A program made the translations under genes and the position numbers. A stretch of 64,000 bases of DNA from Trileptium ribeirensis (Eukaryota > Nematoda > Enoplea > Enoplida > Thoracostomopsidae): assembly GCA_030248225.1 (NCBI GenBank), contig JASANE010030078.1, positions 1 to 64,000 on the forward strand, given 5' to 3'. Below the pieces are notes generated by a model, which did not search any database, was not told where the DNA came from, and was given only the letters and a program-made list of their open reading frames with translations. Positions within the stretch are counted from its first letter, which is position 1; each line of letters starts with the position of its first letter. Below, one piece after another: positions 27,341-39,460 of this stretch.

Positions 27341-29111
27341 TTACTTAGTCCTTTTCTCAGCAGGACTATTACCGCCGCTATCAGAACTTCCGCAACTACT
27401 CGTCCCGCTATTCTGGTTTTCGATCTGGTTACAATTACGGTTCGAAGATGGTAGCTCGGTTTCGTCAATAGTGGTGGGCAACACAGTCGCACGAAGGGAA
27501 TTACCCACTGTTGGCATACCGGCGCCTGATAATAATGACGACGACGATGATATTGCTAAGTTCCGATTTGATGTTGTCAAATTGAGAACGGAGTATTGAT
27601 TTGCGGCACTCGACTTTTTCATCTCGTCCGGTTGTAGTAAGCTTGGCACTGATGACATGCCAGGCGGTGACATACCCGTCGCGCCGAACCCTCCAAATGC
27701 TGCTGTAAATGGATTCGCCGTCGACGATAGCGGTGGAAATCCTGGAAATCCAAGTGGAGTGCCAATACTATGACTCTGTTGTGCGGCAGCAAGGGCTGAA
27801 GCTGCACGGAATAGGACACCAAAATCTGAGGTGATACCAGGGCTTCCAGTAGCACAAGACTGTTGTTGCGACAACGCTACCACCGTTCCAGGGTGTAGCA
27901 ACGGTATTCCGGCAACATTGGCTGAGCCGTAATTTCCCGTTGACGATAAAGTATTCAGCGACCCGGTTGAAAAGTTGAGATTAAAACCAGGATGAAAAAG
28001 AGGTAAGGTTTTTGGGAGTAAGGTTGACGGGTCAGAATCGCAGTCCACAGAGGGTTTATCGTTGGTACACTGTTGTGGCTGTTGTTGCTGCTGCGATTTG
28101 GACTGCTGTATATCGTTTATCAAGCGTTCAAGGCTGAAACTGCTTCGGGATAGCATTTTTTTACCTGTCAGACCGCTTGTTGGGCCTGCATCAGGCGCAG
28201 AGCAACCAATATTGTCATTATCACCAATATTATTGTTATTACTGTTTATATTATTGCTATAATTATGCTTTTCTGAACCATCATTACTGTGCATGCTCTC
28301 AAGTTTAATCTTTTTGTTGGGTGAAGCTTCAGCAGAACCCTTAGCCCCCGTCTCAACTGACCTATTCCGATAAGAGTTTTGTGGAATAACTCCCCGGACC
28401 TTATCATTATTTGACTTATCGTTACGTTTTTCATTTCCGGCGTTATCACTGTTGTTACTATTGCAAAAATTATTGCTACTGCAGGTGTTGTTTTGGTCGG
28501 CTAATAGTGGTTTTTGTTGTTCAACAATTGTAGATGCAGCACTCGTAGAAATTGCGGGTCCGATAGATGACGGCGGCGGCGGACCTGGTCCCGCAGCAAT
28601 TAGGAATGGATGATATCGGGGACTGAAGCCGGCCGCAGCAGCGGCGGCGGCAGCGGCAGCCATCAGCGACGGATGTGGAATCAACGGCAAATTTCTGAAG
28701 ATCGGCGGAGGTGGCGCTGACGAAAACACTGTCGCTGTTGAAGACGCGATCGGCTTGAGAGCGGTCAATAGCCTGTCATCTGTCGTTTGCGGCGGCGATT
28801 CAGGGTTGCCTTCATCACCGCTGCCGGTCGGACTTAACGACAGCTGCCGACGACTATGGCGGCACACGCCCGGACCGGTAGCATCAACGGAAGCGCCGTC
28901 GATCTGAGTCGACCGTACATTAGGACTCGGACTTAAATCCAAACCGCCACCCCCTACATCACTCAGATCGTCGTCATCGAACGACGGAGGTGGTGACTTT
29001 CGGTCATCGCCAAAGTTTTCTTCGTCTTCATCGTCATCCGACAGCAGTTGATGATCGTGTACATCGCCGCCGTCGCTACTTCTTCCACCACTTCCGGGGT
29101 ACAGCTGATGC
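27341..29111 (-). CDS. Last exon of a transcription-factor-like gene (EH1-like motif, poly-Ala, poly-Gln, poly-Asn)
   Basis: One uninterrupted frame of about 589 codons ends at TAA 27,341-27,343. It opens at a clear acceptor (TTGTTACAG, then GCATCAGC at 29,111), so the gene continues upstream. In order it shows an acidic segment (LLSDDDEDEENFGDD), proline/serine-rich stretches, ten alanines after PHPSLM, a SPRYHPFL word, N-rich runs, KKIKLE, then SFSLERLINDI followed by QQQQQ, and a Ser/Gly-rich tail ending EKRTK. SFSLERLI resembles the EH1 motif that binds Groucho/TLE corepressors in many homeobox, T-box and forkhead factors. The DNA-binding domain is not in this exon and I could not find it upstream by eye. 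The family is unassigned; T-box (Tbx2/3-like) or homeobox are guesses. No frame breaks occur despite the low complexity, so local sequence quality is good. Confidence 0.8.
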
Positions 29112-30400
29112 CTGTAACAAAGTAATTATATTATTAAATAAGCAACGATGAAATTATTTCCTTACACCATTTATCGATTTTTGTTATATAATGCATTTAT
29201 TATTTTGTCAAAATGTTTAAAACAACAAAGTAGAAATTAGTTTTAAGAATCTCTCTAACTAAAATTGTATCATGTTTTTGAAGACCAAACGCTACAGTAG
29301 CACCCAGCGTTAAGAAACTGAAAGCGCATGCTTGGTATATATGAGTCGCGGTTCATTCTCTCACAAAATACAATTCTGGACACATTCTTAAAGTATCGAT
29401 TCCAACAATCCACATCAGAAGAAATTGATTTGGAACAGCAACACTTCCAATTTGGCCAAAACGTTCGCTGGCAGCATAGGTCAGGCAACGCTTTTACACA
29501 GAAAAACTTTATTAGTGAATTTTTAAAATATCTCAAACTGAGGCCTTTCGTAGATACTTCCCTGTCTAAAAATAAACCTAAGATTAAGTCTAAGCCTATG
29601 ACTTCTTCCAATCTTATGCCTAACAACAACCAAAAGGTCGGCTTAAGATTACGCTAGGATTCTAGGAAACAAACACAAATTATGTAGCTAAGCAATCTTA
29701 CGCAAAAAAACATAAGTTGCTTTCCACCGCTGTGAATCTCAGTAACGGGACCTTAAAATAAAATAAAACCATTCAGGATACGTGGTTTTTCATAATTAGT
29801 ATTCTTTATTATTATACGTTTTGCATTATTGTGCCCATTATCTACCGTAATACCACGTATATGCATAATAAATACATACATGTATCTATCATGTCAACTT
29901 CCCTACTTCTCATCTTTGAAACCCAAATCAATTTCCATTAATAGAAATGTTTTTGGACAGTTACCATTACAAAACTAAAATGGATTTACTATTCGCGCTA
30001 GGTTCATCTCGATATAATTTCAAACAATAAGTGGCACAACAATAAGTAACACATAAAAACACATTAAAACAGTACATATTTCACAAACAAATATCTTGTA
30101 CAATATACTCGTATATATTAGAAAATAATATTACATAGTGCGGAAGCGTCTCATGCAGTGGAACCTTTCCTAAAATCCCAGAAGCCTGGTGATATGCTTA
30201 AAACCTAAACTTGCGGCTTAGGCTTACCTTTAGGCTAAGACTGGGGACTCTAAAAAAAGACCCGTGCAGCGAATATCTTATTTCTGGGAACTTTAGGTAC
30301 CATTAAAAATGTAAATAACTATAAAATGACATATGTATTATTATAAGAGAAATTGTGTATAAATTGTGTGTAAATTGACCCACGTAAGGGGCTTTTTAAT
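29112..30400. other. Intron or intergenic DNA upstream of the last exon
   Basis: No second exon is recognised. A plus-strand open frame (29,328-29,657) and an overlapping minus-strand one (29,270-29,629) show no domain. The stretch 29,540-29,660 and 30,185-30,255 contain decayed AGGCTTA / TAAGCCT words also seen at 15,925, 23,330, 35,670 and 39,100. Confidence 0.4.
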
Positions 30401-31186
30401 GTGAACACTTGTGGAATGCTGTTATTATTTTGTTACATTGCGCTATTCTGAGTTGAAAGCGGTTGGTCCGTTTCCGGCATTCGGTTATGATTGACATACC
30501 ATTTATTCAAAAATGTTCTAGTGTGTCTTTGCACAGTATTTAGTGGAAAGCCGTTTCTACACAAGATGTTCTACAAAAAATTGACTTGCCGGTGTATCGA
30601 CTGGTAGTTTGAGCAAATCTGTACCGTACGATCTAAAAGACAATTAATTAGGCCCGTTTTATACTTTGGATAAATAAACGAGTCATATTTCATTAAGAGT
30701 CCAATAAACTTTGGTTTTGTACATGTAGACGTGATAAACACGTTAGGACTCTTTGAAATTATTACATATAAAAACGGGATTTGGCTGTCTGTTTCATTTT
30801 CCAATGTATATTTAATGGTGCTATGTTGTTAATTTAGAAACTGGAAGAAATTTGTGGCTTGATGTTGGTTATCGAAAATGATGAATGTGTCGAGTATGTA
30901 GCGACGATATGCTTTCGGTTTGAACTCGGGTGGGCATTGGTTAAGCCAACGGGTTTCGTATTTTGACATGAAAATGATGGCCAAGGTTGGGCCCAGTAAA
31001 GTGCCCATAGCAATGCCTTCTATTTGTTCATAAAGTACACCATTAAATAAAAACACAAATTTCTATGGCTGGTATGTGCTCGTTTCGTTCGAAGCGGTGA
31101 TTCGATATCTTGATTATCAACCGACTGTTTAATTAGTTGCAAGGTTTCGCGGACAGCAACATTAGTAAATAACGACGCTAAACATA
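30401..31186 (-). mobile_element. 5'-truncated Penelope-like element copy, inverted
   Basis: Reading the minus strand, the copy begins at SLFTNVAVRETLQ (about 31,170), then GVLYEQIEGIAMGTLLGPTLA (split here as GVLYEQIEG and IAMGTLLGPTLA) and a YRRYILDTFIIF segment in place of the FxDD catalytic box. It then runs into FITSTCTKPKFIGLLMKY and a short tail matching plus-strand 32,355-32,530. The catalytic aspartate pair is damaged (ILDT rather than xIDD). It lies head to head with the plus-strand copy that follows. Both copies are dead. Head-to-head or tandem partial copies are common for Penelope-like elements. Confidence 0.85.
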
Positions 31187-31589
31187 TACTTTTCTCAACA
31201 ACTTTGCTAATAATAAGCCCAAACCGAACTTTTCACGGACGCAGCTTAATTCCATCAAGCAATTAGCCGACAATAAGGACATAGTAATTACATCGCCCGA
31301 CAAAGGTAACGGCGTAGTCTTACTCGATAAAGTAGAGCATACTAACAAAACTGCTGAGCTTTTTACAAGACCAGACACATTTAAAAATAGCTACGAACCA
31401 AAACGTGTTCTTGTCCACCATCAAAGCCGAAAGGAAAGTCAACAAATTTCTTAACTGGCTCAGAAATAACAATCACGTCAGCCCGTTACAGTATAAACAA
31501 TTTTTAATAACGGGTTCGAGACAACCGCTAATGTACAGCGCACCCAATGTGCATAAACCAGGCGTCCAACTGGACCCATACTGTCCTGT

Positions 31590-32141
31590 GTGAATTCAGC
31601 TGTGCATAGATTGGCTAAGTTTCTGGTACCCATTTTAGAGCCGCTTACGCATAATCAATACACTGTTCTGAGATCATTCGATTTTGCGCAAAATATAGCA
31701 GATAACGACTGTAATAATTGTAATCTAGCGAGCTTCTATGTTGTGTCGTTATTTATTAACGTTCCTGTCAGGGAAACTTTACAACTAAATAAACAGTCGG
31801 TTAACAATCAAGTTATCGAATCACCGCTTCCATCTAACGAGCTCATACAAGCCATCGAAATTTGTATGTTTAACGTCCAATTTCTATTTAATGGTGTACT
31901 CTAAGAACAAATAGAAGGCATTGCAGTGGGATCTCCACTGGGCCCGACCTTGGCCAACATTTTTATGTCAAAATCTGAAACCCGTTGGCTTAACCAATGC
32001 CCACCCGAGCTCAAACCGAAACTATATCGTCGCTTCATAGACGACACATTCACCATTTTCGATAACCAATATCAAGCCACAAATTTCTTCCAGTTTCTAA
32101 ATGAACAACATAGCTCCATTAAATTTACGTTGGAAAATTAA
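31590..32141 (+). pseudogene. Penelope-like reverse transcriptase core (broken)
   Basis: The fragment covers RT motifs from the SLFINVP segment to the FIDD catalytic box. One in-frame TAA (near 31,902) replaces what reads as tyrosine in the inverted copy (GVLYEQIEG there, GVL-stop-EQIEG here). Otherwise the frame is open to 32,141. The two aspartates of FIDDTF are the expected metal-binding residues and are kept here, unlike in the inverted copy. Confidence 0.88.
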
Positions 32142-32652
32142 AAAGATAGCCAAATACCGTTTTAGATGTAAAAATTCCAGAGTCCTAACAGATTTATCAC
32201 GTCTACATATAGAAAACCAACGTTTACTGGACTCTTAATGAAATATGACACGTTTGTCTATCCAAAGTACAAAACGGACGTAATTAACTGTTTTTTACAT
32301 CTTGCGGTACAGATTTGCTCAAACTAAGAGTGGAAACACCGGGAAATCAATTTTTTGAAGAACATCTTGTGCAGAAACGGCTTTCCAATAAATACTGCGC
32401 AAAGACACACTAGAACATATTTGAATAAATGGTACGTCAACCAAAACCGAAGGCCGGAAACGGACCAACCGGTTTCAACTCAGAATAGCGCAATGTCAGA
32501 AAATAAGAACATCATTCCACAAGTGTTCACATTAAAACTCCCGTATGTAGTCAATTTCCACACAATTTGAGCAAACAGCCTGTTATGTTAATTATGTTTC
32601 GACCCGTCTTTCCCGACTACCAAATCCGCATAGTCTTTGGGACAGGACGACG

Positions 32653-32838
32653 TTGAAACAATTTTTCCATCATAAAGGCGTTATTTCAGATGATCTAAAA
32701 TCCTTCGTTGTTTACAAATATACTTGTTCCGCTTGTGAACCGGACTACATCGGTAGTACCTGCCGACACGTTGCAACGATTATGTCAGAACATCTAGGAA
32801 TATCGGCACGCACAGGCAAAACTCTTAATAACAACTAA
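32653..32838 (+). pseudogene. GIY-YIG endonuclease domain of the Penelope-like element
   Basis: The peptide VVYKYTCSACEPDYIGST, followed by CRHVATIMSEHLGISARTGK, shows the paired motif of this nuclease: VYKYTC in place of GIY, and YIG. The CxxC spacing and the SEHLGxSxRTGK tail are typical of Penelope-like endonucleases. The arginine of the second helix may be altered (TCRHVATIM). The frame closes early at 32,838. Confidence 0.88.
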
Positions 32839-34219
32839 CAGATTAACTCAACAGTCTATAACCGTATGTGTAACTGCACGGCGAAAACGGATAGTGACAA
32901 TTTACGATACTAATGCAAGTAGACAGCTCTAAATATTACGCGGACTACACGCTTAGTGTAGTGGAAAACCTACTAATACGCTTTCACAATCCATCACTAA
33001 AATGATACCTCAGCCTTAAAAACGTTATATTTGTTCCCTGAGACCTAACCCGATCACTTTGGCGCAACAGTTTGTTATATACTTTAATATGCTATATACG
33101 CAGAGCCACTGATAGGGAACCTTACTCCGTGCTGCAATCCTGGAGAAATTGTATCATACCAGGCATCAGTGTAGCTCAGGTTATTAGCAATGACTGATCC
33201 ATTAAGGTGCAATTCTAACATTTTAACCAATGCATAAAAATAAACGCAACACAATTAGTCAAACAGCAGCTAAATAAGTTTTATTGGTGGATTAAATGTT
33301 TGTGCTGTGTTTGTTGAATTTGAGTAGTCTTGGAAATCGTGCGTGGGTAATTCCCACTGTTGTTCTTAAGAGCCTCACTGACATAAAATGGGGATGCCTC
33401 ACTAACATGGCTTGAGGCGTCACTTACATAGTTTTAGGAGCCTAACCTAGGCTAACCGCGGCCCTGTACGTACAGTGCCAATGCCACAGCCGAGGTGGAA
33501 ACATAACCATCTTCCCGCAGCATAGATTGGTACCTTTTTAAGACCCGTTGATCTTTCTTCGTTTTGTGGAAAAAACCACAACCAATTATGGCTTTATTAA
33601 CAAATAACAACAATACTGGGATTAAAATTTATATAATAACGACCGATTAACGTGAAATGAAAAATGTAACTGCCACGCTAAAACGCTTCTACTTATATAG
33701 AGCAAAAACTCCTAATATAGAAATCACCGCCAACTCCGTGAGTTCATAAGTTCAAAGAAATCCCGATGACAGATGATGCCACCGACGTTTTCAAAGAAAT
33801 ATCGATTTGCAAATCAGCAACAAGCTGCTTTCGTCTACACCTATCCTTTATACTCATATAATACAAACGTCTAGATACGAAAGTAACCTTGTAAATTCTT
33901 CTAGTCTACGATATTTCTGTAATGTAGTTAACGTTGTATAAAACATTATAATACTTGACCACACTTTTATGCAGCGAAGCTGATATTAGCGCCCATATAT
34001 CATACCCATTTTTACCATTACCTGCAAGCAAAATCGACAGTTTTAGATTTTCGATGGCGCAACAGAATATGTAACTGACGCAAGGCTCTGAAGACCTGAC
34101 ATTGGGCCGCGTTACTACCTACTGAGTGTAAATAACTGCAATTAATTGCTATAACCAAGAGTGGTTTAGGAAAGAGTATGACACTTACCTGCACTCTAAT
34201 CTAAACCCGTGCTTGATGA

Positions 34220-34410
34220 TAGGGGCATTTTCAGCCTGACCCCCCGGTTTTTTAGGTTGGGGGGTAGGTCGAACCTGGGGGGCAGTTGCTTATAATACAA
34301 CCCCCCCAGAATTTAGGGGAGGAGGATCCGACCTACCCCCCAAAAGAACTGGGGGAGGGACCAAGCTACTCACTCAGAAACTGGGGGGAGGTCTGGGCAT
34401 CTAGACCCCT
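34220..34410. repeat. G-rich inverted-repeat patch
   Basis: Runs of G and C alternate. TTGGGGGGTAGGTCGAACC (about 34,256) is mirrored by GGATCCGACCTACCCCCCAA (about 34,325). More G6 tracts follow on both strands up to 34,392. It could form a stem or G-quadruplexes. It looks like the core of a small DNA element rather than a gene. Confidence 0.7.
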
Positions 34411-37400
34411 AGAAACATGGAGCAAAACACTGTTTAATTTGCACTGAATATCTACTTTGGTACAAAATTTGGCGCTATTTTCAAAAATCGAGCCAATGCT
34501 GCGCTCTGATTTTCCGGTAAAAATTTATATCCACATAATGATCACAAAAATATTGAAAAGATGCATATTTTTAATCATTTCAAGCACGTACGTCTTTTCT
34601 ATGCAGCAGGTGCGTTTTGTATACTACTAACGTTGTTTGCGCAGAAGGCATGCAAACAAATAGTAAATTCGTGCTAATAAGCTATTAGATATCATGGTCT
34701 AGGACATTTTTACTAGCTGATTGTTACGCGAAAGTTTTTATTCAAGTCGCACCTATGTAAAGTAGCCGAAAAAGGTTTTTTCAAGTCTAAAACGCCAATT
34801 TGCAAAAAAATCCATTGCTACTGAAATAAAGTACCTAAGAACCGAAATAAGCAATTGGTTGGGAATAATTAAATTAACCACAAAATGAACGATCGGTTTC
34901 CTTACTCAAGACAAAAATTTTTAATACACTTTATTTTATTTTTTCGTTCCAGACAAATTGAATAAATCTATGCAATTCCTCATCTGTGTTTCAGATTGAG
35001 ACCACTGTTTGTCATCCGCAATTCGATATGTTTGGGGGCAGCTACTCTTCGCACGATGCATTGGATTTCGGTATTCAATTTGCAAACAGCCAGGCTATAG
35101 GTTCGAAAATAAATACGCTAAACATGTCACAGTATGACACTAGCCAGAGTCGGCATCGTATCATTAAAGTCAAGGAAGTATTTTTTAAACTTTTTCGAAT
35201 TTGTAAATATAAATTTCTGATTTTGTAACCTCATATAGAGCCATTTGACTTCCTAAGATTTAGTTATTTAACCAACCTTAAACATTGTGAGGTTGGGATG
35301 TTTAAGCCTTTCAAAAATATACTTGATGCTTAAGAGTCAACGTGATATAAAACAAACATTATCCTGATGTATCCTGAAACTCAGAGACCATTATGGATTA
35401 ACGCCTCAGCTGTAATAGTATAAAACACTTAATATCATGCAAATTAGTTAACACTTGATAACTCTTTGTGCCTCTCAAGCCTGTCTTAATCCATGACGGA
35501 GTAATCCTTTACATTCAGTGAAAAAAATTCTTACACTATCAATGTATGTATAAACTTTACACAGTTCAGTTATATAGGTATAACCGTCAGGGCCCATGTC
35601 ACCTTTAGGTGCTGCATGTTATATCGTTAGAAAAAAGAAATGATCAGTTCGGAGAAAGCAGTTCCCCGGGTTAGGCTTAGGCTTAGTATATATGGCTAAA
35701 ATAAGAAGCTTAGCATGAGCTTATTTTAAGGTTTACTGTTAGGCTCAGAATTGAGAACGGCATAGCACGCATTTCACTTCCACCCCTAAAATTTACATTG
35801 GCCGCAGTATGAAAGAAAGCTACATTGATCGCTCTAGGCTCTCGGAACCAAAATCCAGGGGAATTCTTAGAGCCATAGGCTTGCTTCTGAGGAACCATTC
35901 GCTATTTAGAAGTGACGAGCACCGCTCACCAGTGAACGAACGGGCGAGAAAAATTGAAGTGGCCGCCGAACAGGCGGGTCCCCTTTTCCACTATTTGAGC
36001 CCCTAGCTAGTTCTATACGGATAAATTTGTCAAGTAATAAAGTGATAAAATTTTACTCTAGGTTATAATAGTTCTACCCTGCAAAATCCAATGTTTCTTC
36101 AATGTAGATACAAAATATTCAACTTGCTTTAATTTGTACTGGGACCTAGAAAAACGATAATATATTAGGAATTTATGCGCAGTGTAATCGAGTTAATGAA
36201 TACGATGGAATTAAACTGCTAAAACTATTCCAATTTTTGTTTATGCTAATCCAGCTTTCCTACAACCAAGTAGTAATAAACCCTGGTTTATCTAAATTAT
36301 TCACTTGGGCTACTCAGTCTTAGGCAAATCTTTCGATCGCACACGTTTCAACACTAGGATTCTCTTTGATTATCTAGATAAGAATCGTCACAAGGGGTAA
36401 TGGCTGGAGCTCCGCACCATTCCTAATTCCCACGTCGATGAACTAGTAACAACCGACTTGCGTTTGGTGTATGCTATAAACACCTTATATCCCCATCGCT
36501 TCCAGTGCGTCTGTCCTGGACATACGCCGAATATATACCCACGATATATGGCTACATAAGACACAATCTTAATAATAATTAATATTCACAAAATTAACGT
36601 CTGTATTTATATAAATTACATAACTAAAGGTTTCAGAATAATAAATTCCATTTACGATGCGTTCATGGTTCGCTGGCTGACTAGCTCTATTTTGTTAGCA
36701 TTTCTCTAAATTCCCTACAGTTGTTTGTAGAACCGCGACAGAAAGCCAGATTTTATTTGTGTGACCTAAGCTTTAATCTAACCCATTCCATACCCACTGA
36801 TGATAAGCCATGTGCCTTCTGGAAGGTCTTAGGGTTATATGAAAGCTATATTAGTACGAATTTTATGCATGATTGATTTGGCGCTGTCGCCGTTTGTAGT
36901 AATTTTGTCGCACGAATAGTCATCCGCAGCTAGACATGCTATATATCTCTATGCTTTGACATATCTTTTGACAATTTCAACAAGGAAAATTTAAAATCAT
37001 ATAAAACTAAACCAAAAATAATATAGCAACCGACATAATGTAAATTTAAAGTGATTTGCTCAAATTGTCGTTTTAGGCAATGTTCTTAGTTAATCAAAAA
37101 TTAACCAGTCGCTTAACTATTTTTATGTGCACTGTGTCCAAATGGACCCTAGACCCTTTGTGACGCGTTAACTGAATTTGACGTATTTTATATGTTACAG
37201 TTGTTATTCGACCATAAGGAACTGACCGACAGCTCCTAGATAACTAAGTGGTTCGCGAACGGAATTTTCATTCATACAACCCGAATCCAATTCCCGTCCC
37301 CGGTCTGAGTTTACTAATTTGCGACACACAAATGCGGTCAAGAAAGTTAAAGTGTCGCGCAGTTTGTTTTGTGGTTGAACCGTGATGGCACAGTTCATTC

Positions 37401-38989
37401 TAAGTCTTAAAAATGTGCGTATGTGCGGGGAATCTGAGATGTCTATTGGCTAACGAAATTTTATATAGTAATACCTTTGAAGAATAGTATAAAATAACAA
37501 TGATCATCCAATGCGCAATTTCAATATACGCTATTATCGAACAATTTTTATGCAGTTCCAGTCAAGTTTCTAAGTTACACATATTTAATAGCATTTTTTA
37601 TTTTTTTAAAGTGCAATAAAATATTTACCCGTAATAACGCCAAACCACAGAAATGTGTCTCTCCGTGTAACACAATTAATTTCTGAACACAAATTTACTA
37701 AAAAATATGTTAATAAGTTCCCAAATATATTCAAAATTGAAGGGCTTTGCCATTTCCCATGAAAAAAGAAAATAAGGTCTCGACTTTCTGTATAACTACA
37801 TCAAAAACAGTTGTGATAACGAGGGTTAAATGTGAGGGTAACTTTGCCGTATGGAATTTCTTTTAACTATCCCTAAAATCTCCTTCAGTTTGTGTTTTAT
37901 CTTTTTTTTGTATGGACTTTCATTTACTCGCATATTTATAATTGTCATTTGTTATTTGTGTTATATTTATTGTCTATATTTTAAGTTTTTAAATATATAT
38001 CTTTTGTTTTCCTAGTAGTCCAGTAGTAAAACAGCAATTGATTATAACGCCCCTCATTTGTTCTCCCTCATAAAAACTAGTAAAATGTTTTCGCAGCTAA
38101 GCACTGCATCACAATAATCGATGACTTGGGTCCCCACTCTATCGTCCACACAAACACAAAATATTTTACGTCAAGCATTTATGTCTTTAGTGTGAGTGCT
38201 ATTGACTTTTGCATCTACTACTCCTTTGATCAACGCAGCTCCATATATATATTTCAATAGACGATGAGTGAGAGACATCTCATCATATTAGCAGCATTAT
38301 GTAATTTTGTCATCACTAAATCAGTCAGTCACACACTCGCATGTCAAATCTGGCTGGCGTCATTGAAGCTTATTGAGCCGAATTGGTGGCATAAAGAATG
38401 GCGACAGTTATTCAGACATTTATAACAATAATATTAATATGCTCATGTATTATTCAAGTTTTATAAGGCAATAGACAGTTATAGACATGCATATTATGTG
38501 AGACTGGCACGCTCGGCGTTGCATTTTTTTGATACGGGGTGGAAGGCACACAAATACCATGGGACTTCCGTATTTGAAACATTACTAAAAACAAAAAATT
38601 CGGTAGCACTTCTTAGGCACTAGATATGGCACGGATGGGTGTGCACGGAATGGTACGACGTTCCTCCTGTCCTACTGTGGTCACGGCCTTGACAGACGTA
38701 GCAGAAGAACGCACGTATGGCCCAGACGGCCAGCTGAAACACTGCTACCACATTAATAGCAAAGTCACTTCAGCTTGATATGATTATATCGTGGCAAAAA
38801 CAATAAACTGGTTGTTTCATAGAAATTAACCTTCATATTTAAGACATATATACACGAGGACTAAAATCCCTAACATATTTTGTTAGAAATATGCTTCTTC
38901 AGCAAAATAGAGAACCCTTAAATAAAGTATAAATTTGTTTGCAAGTGCTACAAAAAATACAATTACTATGAACATTTATGCCAAATGTA

Positions 38990-39460
38990 GTCATACAATC
39001 CTAAGATCAATGCAATCCAAATGTTTATGCTGAATATTTAGCAATATCATGCTATTTTTGAGCATAACTAATCAAAATAGCTTGCAATCGCTAGGCTTTG
39101 CTAACTATTAAGTAGAAACCTATTCCACTTATTTAGCCTAAGTATGTTAATTATTGAGTATGTTTATGCTAAACAAGTACCTAAGATTTTTAACATAAAT
39201 TAAGCCTAAAATTTAAATGAATTATGCCTAAAAGCTTGAAATTTAAGCATAATATTGCTAAATGTTAAGTTGCACTTTAGCTTTGCTTTTGCTACTGGAG
39301 TTAATTAGCATAATTATGCTTAAATGTTCATTAATAAAGCTTAATACCAAGTATCACATTTTGCTAAAAGTTTGCAATAACCATAACTATACTACAAATT
39401 AAAGAATAATTACGTCAGATTTTTGTTAAGCATAAAGCTATTCTATATATATTAATAATA
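38990..39460. repeat. Decayed array of TTAAGCATAA / TTAGGCTTA-like words
   Basis: Many short, imperfect copies of TAAGCATAA, AAGCCTAAA and their complements are packed here (for example AGCATAATTATGCTTAAA near 39,309). The spacing is irregular, so this is an old, decayed low-complexity or palindromic element. No coding potential. Confidence 0.55.

Larger units (their letters stand above)
31187..33000 (+). mobile_element. Degenerate Penelope-like retroelement with RT and GIY-YIG remnants
   Basis: Plus-strand fragments in element order are: TSPDKGNGVVLLDK (about 31,290), LMYSAPNVHKPGV (about 31,530), FYVVSLFINVPVRETL (about 31,733), VGSPLGPTLANIFM (about 31,925) and YRRFIDDTFTIF (about 32,025), followed by the GIY-YIG segment at 32,653-32,838. 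This is the standard Penelope-like order, RT then a C-terminal GIY-YIG endonuclease. Stops and frame changes separate the pieces (for example TAA at about 31,902), so it is not functional. Coding traces (DNFTILDAS in a shifted frame, near 32,900) continue to about 32,990. Confidence 0.92.

Noticed and set aside
31178..31378. Minus-strand 66-codon open frame
   Set aside because: Shadow of the plus-strand Penelope-like segment with PDKGNGVVLLDK.
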